DNA of 64,000 nt from an uncultured Allomuricauda sp. (lineage in GTDB: Bacteria; Bacteroidota; Bacteroidia; Flavobacteriales; Flavobacteriaceae). Below the pieces are notes generated by a model. It made no database searches. It was not told where the DNA came from and saw only the letters and a list, made by a program, of their open reading frames with translations. Positions 18,064 through 28,370 of the stretch are shown in pieces (position 1 is the stretch's first letter; each line of letters starts with the position of its first letter). Both the position numbers and the translations under genes were made by a program. The DNA lies in the NCBI RefSeq assembly GCF_947499585.1, contig NZ_CANMOO010000002.1, positions 620,001-684,000 on the forward strand, given 5' to 3'.

Positions 18064-20430
18064 ATGTTAAAAAATCATATCAAGGTTGCATGGAGAAGCT
18101 TTACAAAAAACAAATGGTATTCTCTTTTAAATATAGGGGGGCTCACCATTGGTATGGCGTGCAGTATTTTCATTCTTTTATGGGTGCAGAATGAGTCTAG
18201 TTATGATACTTTTCATTCCAATGCAGATAACATATATAGACTGACAGCAGAGGCAAATGAAAATTTTAAAGCCGCAGTAAGCGCTCCTGGCATGGTTGAG
18301 GAATTGCCTGATTACATCCCTGAAATAAAGTCAAGTCTTCGTCTAAGTGCCCCTTTTGAGGCCTTAGTTGAAATAGATAATCAAAAATTTAAAGAAGGTC
18401 CCGTTTTCTATGCAGATTCTAATCTTTTGGATGTGTTTACTTTTCCCCTAATAGAAGGCGAACCTGAGACCGCTCTTGAGAATCCTGACGCTGTTTTAAT
18501 AACAGAAGCCATTGCAACTAAGTATTTTGGGGCTGGAAGTGCCTTGGGTAAGACCATTAAGGTTGACAATAAGGACACCTTTACTGTTACAGGTGTGTTA
18601 GCAGATGTTCCGTCCAATTCACACTTACAATTCAACATGATAATACCAATGACCTATCAAGCGAAAAATGATAGTGATTTGGTAAACAAAGTGTGGAACA
18701 GTTTTAATTTTTACGGTTACTTCCAGTTTGAAAAAAATGCTGTTTCTACCCCAGAGAAATTATCTGAAATGGTGGATAGAATCAACAAGATTTTTGCAGA
18801 ACGATCACCTGAGTTTGAGATTACTTTTAATTTACAGCCTTTAAAGGATATTCACTTACATTCTGCCTTGCAAATAGATCTCCCTGGTCATGGAAATATT
18901 CAATATGTAAACATCTTCTTTCTAGTTGCCTTTATCATTTTAATAGTGGCATGTATCAACTACATGAACCTAGCAACTGCACGATCTTCCAAAAGAGCCA
19001 AAGAGGTAGGGTTAAGAAAAGTGATCGGAGCTGGTCGTCGCCAACTTATATTTCAGTTTTTGGGTGAATCCCTGATTATTTCTTTCCTCTCCTTAGTCCT
19101 TGCCATAGGCTTGGTGTATTTGTTGTTGCCCGCATTTAACCATCTTTCTCAAAAAGAACTTGTATTTAGCATGGCAGACCCAATACTTTGGTCGGCTTTG
19201 CTCATTATAGCTTTGATAACTGGGCTTATTTCCGGAAGTTATCCTGCTTTATTTCTATCAGGATTTAAGCCAGTTAAAGTTTTAAAGGGCAAATTGAAAC
19301 TCTCAAAATACAATCTTCTGTTCCGAAATGGATTGGTCATTTCCCAATTTGTAGTTTCTGTGTTGTTGATGATCGGCACTACAGTTATCTATAAACAATT
19401 GACTTTTATTAAAAACAAAAACCTGGGTTATGATAAATCCAATTTAATATACATTCCAATGGAAGGGGAAATGTGGGGAAAACAGGAAGCATTAAAAACC
19501 GCTTTAGCTCAAAACCCACTAACAAGTGATTTTTCCATTGTCTCTGATATTCCGGCCAATCTAGTCTCTGGTGATTTTGATATTCATTGGGAGGGTAAAG
19601 ATCCTAATGAACAAATTCTTTTTCCAAGTATTATGGCAGATGAGAATTTCTTGGATGTTTTTCAGATGACTCTTTTAAATGGTAGAAAATTTTCAAAAAC
19701 CTCATTTGAAAATAAAGACTACATCATCAACGAAACCGCAGTCAAGGTAATGGGCATGAACATCGAAGACATTATAGGCAAAACCCTAACTTTCCGCGGA
19801 GATAAAGGAACCATAATCGGCGTTGTTAAGGACTTTAATTATAAGCAACTGCAGTATGCCATAGAGCCTTTGTTAATACAACATAGAAATCATGGAAACA
19901 TTGCCGTAGTGAGAACAGCTCCCAAAAGTACAGAGGGTACTATTGCAGCTCTTGAGAACATCTATCAGACTTTAAACCCTGCCTACCCTTTGGTTTATAA
20001 TTTTGTTGATGCCAATTTGGATTCCCAATACAAAGGGGAGCAGCAAATGGGTTCAATCTTTAAAGTATTCGCCATACTCGCAATTTTTATTTCTTGCTTG
20101 GGTCTTTATGGCCTTTCCGCTTTTATGACAGAACAACGTTTCAAAGAAATTGGGATTAGAAAAGTTTTGGGAGCAAACGCCATAAGATTGGTAAATATGC
20201 TTTCTAAAGATTTTCTAAAACTAGTTTTTATAGCTTTTGTTCTTGCTGTTCCTCTTGCCTGGTTTATAATGAACAAATGGTTGGAAGAATATGCATTTCA
20301 TATAGAAATCCAATGGTGGATGTTTGCTCTGGCTGGCCTCACAGTCTTATTTGTGGCACTATCAACAGTCAGTTACCAAAGTTTAAAAGCGTCCTTGGCG
20401 AATCCGATTAAAAGCTTACGAACGGAGTAA
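18064..20430 (+). CDS. FtsX/MacB-like ABC permease, array member 5
   Basis: This 788-residue member follows a 28-nt gap that carries the recurring ATCAATCAAAAAA leader. Coupling motifs are AKEVGLRKVIGA (~311-322) and FKEIGIRKVLGA (~691-702). The first periplasmic domain is compact and ends in LQPLKDIHLHSALQ, a conserved pre-TM2 segment in this family. The C-terminus is NPIKSLRTE. Confidence 0.93.
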   Translation: MLKNHIKVAWRSFTKNKWYSLLNIGGLTIGMACSIFILLWVQNESSYDTFHSNADNIYRLTAEANENFKAAVSAPGMVEELPDYIPEIKSSLRLSAPFEALVEIDNQKFKEGPVFYADSNLLDVFTFPLIEGEPETALENPDAVLITEAIATKYFGAGSALGKTIKVDNKDTFTVTGVLADVPSNSHLQFNMIIPMTYQAKNDSDLVNKVWNSFNFYGYFQFEKNAVSTPEKLSEMVDRINKIFAERSPEFEITFNLQPLKDIHLHSALQIDLPGHGNIQYVNIFFLVAFIILIVACINYMNLATARSSKRAKEVGLRKVIGAGRRQLIFQFLGESLIISFLSLVLAIGLVYLLLPAFNHLSQKELVFSMADPILWSALLIIALITGLISGSYPALFLSGFKPVKVLKGKLKLSKYNLLFRNGLVISQFVVSVLLMIGTTVIYKQLTFIKNKNLGYDKSNLIYIPMEGEMWGKQEALKTALAQNPLTSDFSIVSDIPANLVSGDFDIHWEGKDPNEQILFPSIMADENFLDVFQMTLLNGRKFSKTSFENKDYIINETAVKVMGMNIEDIIGKTLTFRGDKGTIIGVVKDFNYKQLQYAIEPLLIQHRNHGNIAVVRTAPKSTEGTIAALENIYQTLNPAYPLVYNFVDANLDSQYKGEQQMGSIFKVFAILAIFISCLGLYGLSAFMTEQRFKEIGIRKVLGANAIRLVNMLSKDFLKLVFIAFVLAVPLAWFIMNKWLEEYAFHIEIQWWMFALAGLTVLFVALSTVSYQSLKASLANPIKSLRTE

Positions 20431-20446
20431 TCAAAAAATAGAGCTT

Positions 20447-22864
20447 ATGTTTAAATTGTTTCTGAAAATAGCAACTAGGTTTCTCTTCAAAAACAAGATG
20501 TATTCCTTTATTAATGTAGCAGGTCTGGCCATTGGAGTTGCATCGTTCATTTTAATCATGCTCTACGTAAATTATGAACGTAGTTATGACACGTTCATAG
20601 GTTCAGAAAATGTACATAGGGTGTTCATGGATTATTTGGAAGGAGGCAAATATGTTCCTGGTGATGCCAATGCCTATATTCTTAGTGGCCCATCCCTAAA
20701 AGAAAAATTCCCTGAGATAAATGACTTTGTACGGTTTCGACGGAGGCATGGGATGGTGTTAATACATAACAATTTAGCTTTTGATGAAAACATAGGCGCA
20801 TTGACGGATCCGTCATTCTTTTCAATCTTCGACCGTAGTTTAAGCAAAGGAAATCCGCAGACCGCATTGAGCGAACCTTATTCCATTGTGCTCACTTCTT
20901 CCTTGGCAAAAAAAATCTTCGCTGATGCAAATCCAATAGGAGAGACTATAAAGATTGTGGGTGATGCAGATTCCATATTTACCATAACAGGGGTTTTGGC
21001 AGATGACAACCAAAAGACCCATTTAAAAAATGATTTTCTAGTTTCTTTTGAAACTTTCTACACATGGAAAATTTTTCAAAATGATTGGAAATATACTTGG
21101 AACCAAAACGAGTATTTCACCTATCTCCAAGTGGATGAATCCACAAATGTGGATTTACTCAATCAAAAGGTAATGGCCTTCACACCAGAAGGGCTAAAAA
21201 ATGAAAGACATCATCTGGAACCTATAGAGGATATACACTTGTATTCACATAAACCATATGAGGCCGAAACCAATGGCAATGGCGATAACATTAAACTTTT
21301 ATCTATTATTGCTTTCATCACCCTTTTCTTGTCATGGATGAACTATATGAACCTATCCAGCAGTAAATCATTGGAACGTGCCAAAGAAATAGGAATCCGT
21401 AAAGTGGCAGGAGCCAAAAAATCGCAACTAACACTGCAATTTCTATTTGAATCTGCCTTGTTAAATTTTGTGGCAATACTGTTGGCTTTGCTCGTTGTCT
21501 ATCTCTTATTGCCCAGTTTCAATAGATTGGTGGGACAAAATTTAGGGTTTGATAGCGCGCAATTAAAAACGCTTCTACCTTATTTAGGTATTATGTTATT
21601 AGGTGCTTCGTTGGCCGCTTTATATCCAGCCTTTGTATTAAGCAGGTTCAGCCCGGTTAAAGTTCTTAAAGGAAAATTGCAGACTTCAAAAAATGGTCTT
21701 CATTTTAGAAGAGCTCTCATCATCACTCAATTTGTGGCTACCATTGCTTTGTTGATATGCACATTCATGGCAAACAAACAGATTCGTTTTCTTAAAAACC
21801 GTCCAATTGGTGCTGATTTGAACCAAGTAGTAGCATTAAAGGGACAAGTTTTAAATAGAGCATCAGACTCGTTGTTCTATCCAAAATTTGAGACTCTTCT
21901 GGACGAGCTTAGAAAAAGTCCTTATGTGGATGAGGTGACCGCAGCAGGCACATACCCCGGAGATGCATATGCCAATATGAATTCCAATCTAGGACTTACC
22001 TTCCCAGATGGAAGAATCGACGACAAGCACATTTGGTATAACTATGGTGCCTATCCCAAGTATTTTGATTTAATGGGAATGGAATTCGCAGCGGGAAAGG
22101 CTTTTTCACAAACTGCCCAAAAATGGAGTCGAAATGTAGTCATCAATGAAAGGATGGCCCATTTCATGGGGGTTTCTGATTTCGAGGGTATCATTGGAAA
22201 AACCATTAATTTTTGGGAGGAAGATTGGACAGTGAGCGGTGTAATCAAGGACTACAATCATTTTGGATTAAAAGCAAGAGTAGAACCTCTGATTATAAGA
22301 CATGGCAGAAACAGTAGTAATGTCTTGGTCAAGCTTGATAAAAAAGCGACCACCATGGCCGGAGTAAACAAGGCCTTGTATGATTTGGAGCGTACGTGGT
22401 ATAAAGTCTTTCCGCTGAGCACTTATAATTATACCTTTTTAGATCAAAAGTTTGAGGCGTTCTTTAATGAAGATCAAAAATTTGCCAAGGCTTTCCAAAT
22501 ATTTACTATTCTGGCAATTTTAATCGCCTCTTTGGGGCTTTTTGGACTTACTTCCTATACCTGCATTCAAAGAAAAAAAGAAATCGGCGTCCGAAAGGTC
22601 AATGGAGCAACAATTACTCAAATTCTACAATTGCTGAATCAAGACTTTATAAAATGGGTTGGATTGGCCTTTGTAGTGGCCATACCCATTTCATGGTTTG
22701 CGATGCACAAGTGGTTAGAAGGCTTTGCCTACAAAACCACTATTAGTTGGTGGGTATTTGTCTTAGCGGGAATCTCTGCTCTCATAATTGCATTAATATC
22801 GGTAAGCTGGCAAAGTTTTAGAGCAGCAATTGCAAATCCTGTTGAAGTGCTTCGGGACGAATAA
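20447..22864 (+). CDS. FtsX/MacB-like ABC permease, array member 6 (divergent)
   Basis: This 805-residue member is one of the most divergent. Its N-terminus is FLKIATRFLFKNKMYSFIN (Thr-Arg-Phe replaces the usual Trp-Arg-Asn), the second coupling motif is KKEIGVRKVNGA (~709-720) with Asn-Gly in place of Leu-Gly, and the C-terminus is NPVEVLRDE rather than KSLRTE. The first motif AKEIGIRKVAGA (~311-322) is regular. TM2 contains a WMNYMNLSSSKS segment where the paralogues have NFMNLSTA. The gene is intact and begins 16 nt after member 5. Confidence 0.92.
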   Translation: MFKLFLKIATRFLFKNKMYSFINVAGLAIGVASFILIMLYVNYERSYDTFIGSENVHRVFMDYLEGGKYVPGDANAYILSGPSLKEKFPEINDFVRFRRRHGMVLIHNNLAFDENIGALTDPSFFSIFDRSLSKGNPQTALSEPYSIVLTSSLAKKIFADANPIGETIKIVGDADSIFTITGVLADDNQKTHLKNDFLVSFETFYTWKIFQNDWKYTWNQNEYFTYLQVDESTNVDLLNQKVMAFTPEGLKNERHHLEPIEDIHLYSHKPYEAETNGNGDNIKLLSIIAFITLFLSWMNYMNLSSSKSLERAKEIGIRKVAGAKKSQLTLQFLFESALLNFVAILLALLVVYLLLPSFNRLVGQNLGFDSAQLKTLLPYLGIMLLGASLAALYPAFVLSRFSPVKVLKGKLQTSKNGLHFRRALIITQFVATIALLICTFMANKQIRFLKNRPIGADLNQVVALKGQVLNRASDSLFYPKFETLLDELRKSPYVDEVTAAGTYPGDAYANMNSNLGLTFPDGRIDDKHIWYNYGAYPKYFDLMGMEFAAGKAFSQTAQKWSRNVVINERMAHFMGVSDFEGIIGKTINFWEEDWTVSGVIKDYNHFGLKARVEPLIIRHGRNSSNVLVKLDKKATTMAGVNKALYDLERTWYKVFPLSTYNYTFLDQKFEAFFNEDQKFAKAFQIFTILAILIASLGLFGLTSYTCIQRKKEIGVRKVNGATITQILQLLNQDFIKWVGLAFVVAIPISWFAMHKWLEGFAYKTTISWWVFVLAGISALIIALISVSWQSFRAAIANPVEVLRDE

Positions 22865-22896
22865 AAACTCATCAAATCAATCAAAAAAGAAAAATT

Positions 22897-25308
22897 ATGT
22901 TTAAGAACTATTTAAAAATAGCTTGGAGGAACCTTCTTAAAAACAAAGTGTTTACTCTTGCAAATGTAATTGGTTTGACCCTTGCATTTGCCGTGGCCAT
23001 TCTTTTGTCAATGACCGCTTTGTTCGAGTTGTCATATGATCAGTTTCATACCAACAAGGACTCTATTTATCAACTCGCACTTTCCAATCAAACACCAAAG
23101 GGCACCAGAACAAGTACAGCAAGTCCCGTTCCTTTGGCTCCTTCCCTAAAAAGCGAAGTTCCAGGGATAAAACAGATTACAAGAGCCGTAAGCGAAGATG
23201 CTCTGGTAACCTACCAAGAGAAAGAATTGGTTTTGGATGCACATTATGTAGATCCCGCCTTTTTTGAAATGTTCAGCTATCCCATTGTATTGGGGAATGG
23301 AAACCATCCATTTTCAGACAAGAGATCCGTTGCCATCACTCAAAGAACATCACAACTGCTATTTGGGGATACATCCGCAATTGGAAAAACAATCTACCTA
23401 CTGCTGGGGAAAGAGGAGCGTCCCTTTACCATTTCTTCAATTCTTAAAGACCTTCCAACAAACAGTAGTGTCGATTTCCAGATTGCCATTCCCTTTGAAA
23501 ACCATTCCGAATATTCAGAGAATTTAACAGTATGGGATTCCAACTTTCATGAAGTCTATGTTGAATTGGACAAGAGTGTATCCGCTGACCAGTTCGAAAA
23601 AAATACCTGGGAGTTCACCAACATGCATTACAGAGAAAGTATTGAAAATCTAGTTAGGGATGGAGCACGGCCAGATGCCAATAACCAATACAAACAGTTT
23701 CATCTTCTTCCTTATACAGATGTCCATTTTGTTTCATATGCTAGCGGTGTTATTCAGGTGCAACGTACTTTCCCCTATATCATACTGGGCATCTCCTTTT
23801 TAATCATCTTTATCGCGTGTGCCAATTTTATTAACATGAACATTGCTCTTAGTGAAAAACGACTTAAGGAAATTGGGATGCGAAAAACATTGGGAGCCAT
23901 AAAAGGACAGTTATTCTTTCAATTTTGGACAGAAAGCCTTTTGATATTTACCGCTGCCTTGTTCCTAGGTCTAGTACTGGGCAATTTGCTTATTGACCCC
24001 TTCAAGATGCTTTTTAATACTGAGGCTACCATGGCCAACCTAACCAAACCTTCCATACTTCTTGGTTTCTTTGTGGCCATGTTCCTAATCGTCTTTATTG
24101 CAGGAGGTTATCCCGCCATGTTACTGAGTAAAATGAACACCCTTCGTGCATTGAAAGGGAAATGGGAAATGGGAAAGAACGGTGTGAGAAATGTCCTCAT
24201 CGTGGTTCAATTTGTCATTGCCATTATTTTGATAAGTGGCACCTTAGTGCTGCAAGGGCAGCTTCAGTTCATGCGCAACAAAGACCTTGGGTATAACAAA
24301 GAACAGGTGATTTCTATTCCCCTAAACGGAAAAAAAGACAGTTATCGCGTTATAGATCTGCTACGTGAAGAACTCCAGAACAATCCCAATATTTTGGAAG
24401 TTACTGGAGCAGACAACAATTTGGGAAGAGGAAGAGATGGCAGTCTATCTACCAGTAAATGGGGTTTTGACTATAAACAACGGGGGGTAACCACAAATAT
24501 ACTTACCGTGGACCACGATTACCTTAAAACCCTAGATATTGAACTGCTTTCCGGAAGAACCTTCAGTCCTGAATTTAAAGCGGACAGTCTTAGTCTCATA
24601 ATTAACCAAGCCATGGTAAAGGAACTGAATGAAACCGATCCAATTTCTACCAAAATTATGATGGATGATTCAATCGCATATACCGTTATAGGAGTTATAA
24701 AGGATTTCAACTTTCAAAAAATCACCAAAGAAATTGAGCCACTTACCCTATTTATGAACCGCGATTGGGACCTGTATTATGCTTATGTAAAAGTTGCTCC
24801 GGGTTCATTATCCAAGTCTTTTGAGTTTCTAAAAACTGCTTGGGAGAAAATTGAGCCCAATGCCGAGTTTCAAGGTTCTTTTCTAGATGAAAATATTGAT
24901 CGCACCTACAGGCGTGAAAAAATGATGGCCACAATAATAACCAGTGGCTCAATACTGGGAATTGTTTTAAGCTGTATTGGTCTCTTTGCTATTTCGCTAC
25001 TGGTAGTTGCGCAACGAACAAAGGAAATAGGGGTTCGCAAAGTTGTTGGGGCCAGTGTTTCGTCTATTACATTATTACTGACAAAAGATTTTTTAAAACT
25101 GGTAGGAGTAGCTTTTATCATTGCTACTCCCATAGCATGGTATGCATTGAACCAGTGGCTACAGGGATACGCTTTTCATATTTCCCTCAGCGTTTGGTTT
25201 TTTATAGGCGCCGGTCTTTTAGCCGTCGCAATTGCCTTTATTACAGTAGGAGGGAAAACCTTAAAAGCTGCTTCGGTGAATCCTGTAGAAAGTTTAAGAA
25301 CAGAATAG
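22897..25308 (+). CDS. FtsX/MacB-like ABC permease, array member 7
   Basis: This 803-residue member follows the longest gap in the permease array (32 nt), which holds another ATCAATCAAAAAA leader at 22876. Coupling motifs are LKEIGMRKTLGA (~322-333) and TKEIGVRKVVGA (~707-718). After the first half, GGYPAMLLSKMNTLRALKGK replaces the usual GSYPA-LSxFxPVxVLKGK segment. The C-terminus is NPVESLRTE. Confidence 0.92.
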   Translation: MFKNYLKIAWRNLLKNKVFTLANVIGLTLAFAVAILLSMTALFELSYDQFHTNKDSIYQLALSNQTPKGTRTSTASPVPLAPSLKSEVPGIKQITRAVSEDALVTYQEKELVLDAHYVDPAFFEMFSYPIVLGNGNHPFSDKRSVAITQRTSQLLFGDTSAIGKTIYLLLGKEERPFTISSILKDLPTNSSVDFQIAIPFENHSEYSENLTVWDSNFHEVYVELDKSVSADQFEKNTWEFTNMHYRESIENLVRDGARPDANNQYKQFHLLPYTDVHFVSYASGVIQVQRTFPYIILGISFLIIFIACANFINMNIALSEKRLKEIGMRKTLGAIKGQLFFQFWTESLLIFTAALFLGLVLGNLLIDPFKMLFNTEATMANLTKPSILLGFFVAMFLIVFIAGGYPAMLLSKMNTLRALKGKWEMGKNGVRNVLIVVQFVIAIILISGTLVLQGQLQFMRNKDLGYNKEQVISIPLNGKKDSYRVIDLLREELQNNPNILEVTGADNNLGRGRDGSLSTSKWGFDYKQRGVTTNILTVDHDYLKTLDIELLSGRTFSPEFKADSLSLIINQAMVKELNETDPISTKIMMDDSIAYTVIGVIKDFNFQKITKEIEPLTLFMNRDWDLYYAYVKVAPGSLSKSFEFLKTAWEKIEPNAEFQGSFLDENIDRTYRREKMMATIITSGSILGIVLSCIGLFAISLLVVAQRTKEIGVRKVVGASVSSITLLLTKDFLKLVGVAFIIATPIAWYALNQWLQGYAFHISLSVWFFIGAGLLAVAIAFITVGGKTLKAASVNPVESLRTE

Positions 25309-25329
25309 ACATTAAAAAAGATAGAAATC

Positions 25330-27681
25330 ATGTTAAAACACAATATCTTATTTTTTTTTAGAAATATCAAAAGACAGAAGAACACCTTTTTGATTAACAT
25401 CATTGGGTTGTCTACAGGTTTGGCATGTACCCTTCTCATTGTGCTTTGGGTAGTGGATGAACTGAATGTGGACAAGTTTCATGCAAACCATGAACGTATT
25501 TACCAGGTAATTGAACATCTGGGGTTTACAGATGGGATTCAAACCATTACAGAAACTTCAAGCCCAATGGCTGAGCTGCTAAAAGAAGAAATGCCGGAGG
25601 TAGAGTATGCCACAGCAACCATTCCCCCTTCATGGTTTGGAGATCATGTGCTTTCTGTAGATGAAAACAATCTTAAGGCGACAGGACAACTGATAGGTGA
25701 AGATTATTTCAATATTTTTTCTTTTAGTTTGATTGAAGGGGATAAGAATAATGTAATGTCAGATCCAAATTCAATTGTCATATCCAAAACATTGGCCATA
25801 AACCTGTTCGGTAGCACAAAGAACGTTGTTGGCAAAGCGGTGGAATTTGAAAAAAAACGTCAATTTCAGGTTTCAGGAATTTTTGAAGATGTGCCGGCAA
25901 ATTCCACAGTTCAATTCGATTTTGCCCTATCTACTGAAGCTTCAAAAGAAGAGACACCATGGAACTCTTTGAATACATGGAACAGTAGTGGTCCCAGGGT
26001 CTATGTTTCATTAAAGGAAGGGACGAACATTAGTGCATTAAACGCCAAGGTTGAGATGATTCGAAAAAGTAGAAATGAAAACACCATTCAGACGGCCACC
26101 CTTGTCCCGTTTTCTGAACATTATCTACATGGAACCTATGAAAACGGCAAACAGGTAGGAGGGAGAATAAAATACGTTCGCTTGTTTTCAATCATTGCCT
26201 TGATCATTTTGACCATCGCTTGCATCAATTTCATGAACCTCTCCACTGCGCGTGCATCAAAACGGTTAAAGGAAATAGGCATAAAGAAAGCCGTTGGGGC
26301 AAAAAGAAAGGTTTTTGTACTTCAATTTTTAGGGGAGTCCATTTTGATGGTGCTTATGGCCCTATTAATTGCCCTAATAATGGTTGCTATCTTTCTTCCT
26401 CAATTTAATATTATCATAGCCAAACAATTAACACTCACTTTTAATGTCAACCTTGTTTTAATCATTCTATGCATTACAATTTTTACAGGTCTTGTTGCTG
26501 GAAGCTATCCAGCATTTTATTTATCCAGCCTTAATGCCGTAGCCATTCTTAAGGGAAAATGGAATAGCTCTATTGGTGAGCTATGGACAAGAAAGGGATT
26601 GGTCATTACCCAATTTACACTATCTGTCGTATTAATTGTATCTGTACTCGTGGTCTACCAGCAAGTTGAATTTGTACAAAATCAAAATTTAGGGTATGAT
26701 CAGGATAACATTGTGCAATTTAGAATTGAAGGCAAAATAAAAGACCAATTGCAGACCTTTGTTTCTGAAGTAAAAAAATTGCCGGGGATAAAGAACGCCT
26801 CAAGCACTACCCATAGTATGGTGGGGCATAATTGGTCAACGACCTTGAATTGGGAAGGAAAAGAGTCCGATAATGTTACTCAATTTCAAATTGTAGGCGT
26901 GGACTATGGCCTAATAGAAACTTTGGGAATGGAAATGGCGATGGGTCGCAGTTTTAGCAGGGAATTTGGAACGGATAGTACAAGTATCATATTCAATGAA
27001 ACAGCCATCAAAGCCATGGGGATTGAAGACCCTATTGGTAAAATGATTGGTAATAGAACGATTATTGGAACCGTAAAGGATTTTCATTTTAAATCTTTGC
27101 ATGATAAAGTGGAACCATTGTTCATGTCCTTAATGCCAGAAGGGGTAAACAAGGTGATGGCAAGGATTGAAGCCGGAAAGGAAAAAGAGACGCTCAACGA
27201 ACTCCAAGTATTTTATGAAACTTTCAATCCTGGTTTTCCTTTTGAATATCAGTTTTTAGATCATAACTATCAGGCACTTTATACTTCTGAGAAACGAGTG
27301 GCTACCCTATCAAAATACTTTGCTGGTATGGCGATACTAATTTCATGTCTTGGGCTATTTGGGCTGGCCATATTTACGGCTGAAAGAAGGCGAAAGGAAA
27401 TTAGCATTCGCAAAGTTTTGGGACAAAGTGTTTCTCAGGTCACAATAATGCTTTCACGTGAATTTGCCGAATTGGTTTTACTCTCTATCGTTATTGCTTT
27501 GCCCATTGCGTATTTTTTGACCCAAAACTGGCTTTCAGGATTTGCATATCACATTCCATTACAAGTATGGTATTTCTTAGGGGCAGGTTTTATAGCTTTA
27601 CTGGTTGCCATACTTACAGTTGGGCTTCAAGCAATACAGGCAGCAAACAAACCCCCAGTGAATGCTTTGAGAGAGGGATAG
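25330..27681 (+). CDS. FtsX/MacB-like ABC permease, array member 8 (divergent)
   Basis: This is the shortest member (783 residues) and the last. Its N-terminus LKHNILFFFRNIKRQKNTFL departs from the IAWRNL pattern. Coupling motifs are LKEIGIKKAVGA (~312-323) and RKEISIRKVLGQ (~686-697), and the C-terminus is PPVNALREG. It is followed after 26 nt by the second, deviant ATPase, so the two may have evolved as a pair; this is inference from position and shared divergence. Confidence 0.92.
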   Translation: MLKHNILFFFRNIKRQKNTFLINIIGLSTGLACTLLIVLWVVDELNVDKFHANHERIYQVIEHLGFTDGIQTITETSSPMAELLKEEMPEVEYATATIPPSWFGDHVLSVDENNLKATGQLIGEDYFNIFSFSLIEGDKNNVMSDPNSIVISKTLAINLFGSTKNVVGKAVEFEKKRQFQVSGIFEDVPANSTVQFDFALSTEASKEETPWNSLNTWNSSGPRVYVSLKEGTNISALNAKVEMIRKSRNENTIQTATLVPFSEHYLHGTYENGKQVGGRIKYVRLFSIIALIILTIACINFMNLSTARASKRLKEIGIKKAVGAKRKVFVLQFLGESILMVLMALLIALIMVAIFLPQFNIIIAKQLTLTFNVNLVLIILCITIFTGLVAGSYPAFYLSSLNAVAILKGKWNSSIGELWTRKGLVITQFTLSVVLIVSVLVVYQQVEFVQNQNLGYDQDNIVQFRIEGKIKDQLQTFVSEVKKLPGIKNASSTTHSMVGHNWSTTLNWEGKESDNVTQFQIVGVDYGLIETLGMEMAMGRSFSREFGTDSTSIIFNETAIKAMGIEDPIGKMIGNRTIIGTVKDFHFKSLHDKVEPLFMSLMPEGVNKVMARIEAGKEKETLNELQVFYETFNPGFPFEYQFLDHNYQALYTSEKRVATLSKYFAGMAILISCLGLFGLAIFTAERRRKEISIRKVLGQSVSQVTIMLSREFAELVLLSIVIALPIAYFLTQNWLSGFAYHIPLQVWYFLGAGFIALLVAILTVGLQAIQAANKPPVNALREG

Positions 27682-27707
27682 AATATTTTAATTAAAAACA
27701 AAAAACA

Positions 27708-28370
27708 ATGTTACTACAACTCAATAATATTTTTAAATGGGTCAACTCAGGTGGCCAACGTATCTTTTTATTAAAGGACATTAATCTTAATGTGGAAGAA
27801 GGACAATTTATTTCTATCATGGGTCCTTCCGGTTCCGGTAAATCTACCCTACTTAATGTTATTGGTATGTTGGATGCCTTTGACGAAGGGGAATATCATT
27901 TTTTGGACGAGTCTGTGCACTCCCTCAAAGAAAAGCGTAGGGCTACCTTATATAAGGAATATATAGGTTTTGTTTTTCAATCGTATCACCTATTGGATGA
28001 ATTAACGGTAAAAGAAAATTTGGAGATGCCGCTACTTTATAAAAAATTTAAAGGCTCTGAGCGGAAAGCTATGGTCGCAGATATGTTAGATCGATTTAAT
28101 ATAGTAGGCAAAAAAGATTTGTTTCCAACTCAATTGAGCGGTGGGCAACAACAATTGGTAGGGGTTGCCAGAGCATTGATCTCTAGCCCAAAATTGATCT
28201 TGGCAGATGAGCCCACAGGAAATTTGAATTCCAAGCAGGGGGAGGAAATCATGGAATTATTTAAACAATTAAATGATGAGGGAGTTACGATTATCCAGGT
28301 TACCCATTCAGAGAAAAATGCTGAATATGGTTCTCGTATCATCAATCTTTTGGATGGAAGAATGATTTAG
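27708..28370 (+). CDS. ABC transporter ATP-binding protein, deviant MacB/LolD type
   Basis: A 220-residue ATPase that closes the efflux operon. Walker A GPSGSGKST (39-47), Walker B with catalytic Glu (LILADEPTG) and the H-switch (IQVTHSE) are intact. Two positions differ from ATPase 6783: the signature reads LSGGQQQLVGVARA (Leu-Val-Gly in place of Arg-Val-Ala), and the D-loop reads NLNS in place of NLDS. These residues lie at the dimer interface, so altered or asymmetric ATP turnover is possible. Its stop overlaps the stop of the convergent FAD oxidoreductase gene by 4 bp. Confidence 0.93.
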   Translation: MLLQLNNIFKWVNSGGQRIFLLKDINLNVEEGQFISIMGPSGSGKSTLLNVIGMLDAFDEGEYHFLDESVHSLKEKRRATLYKEYIGFVFQSYHLLDELTVKENLEMPLLYKKFKGSERKAMVADMLDRFNIVGKKDLFPTQLSGGQQQLVGVARALISSPKLILADEPTGNLNSKQGEEIMELFKQLNDEGVTIIQVTHSEKNAEYGSRIINLLDGRMI

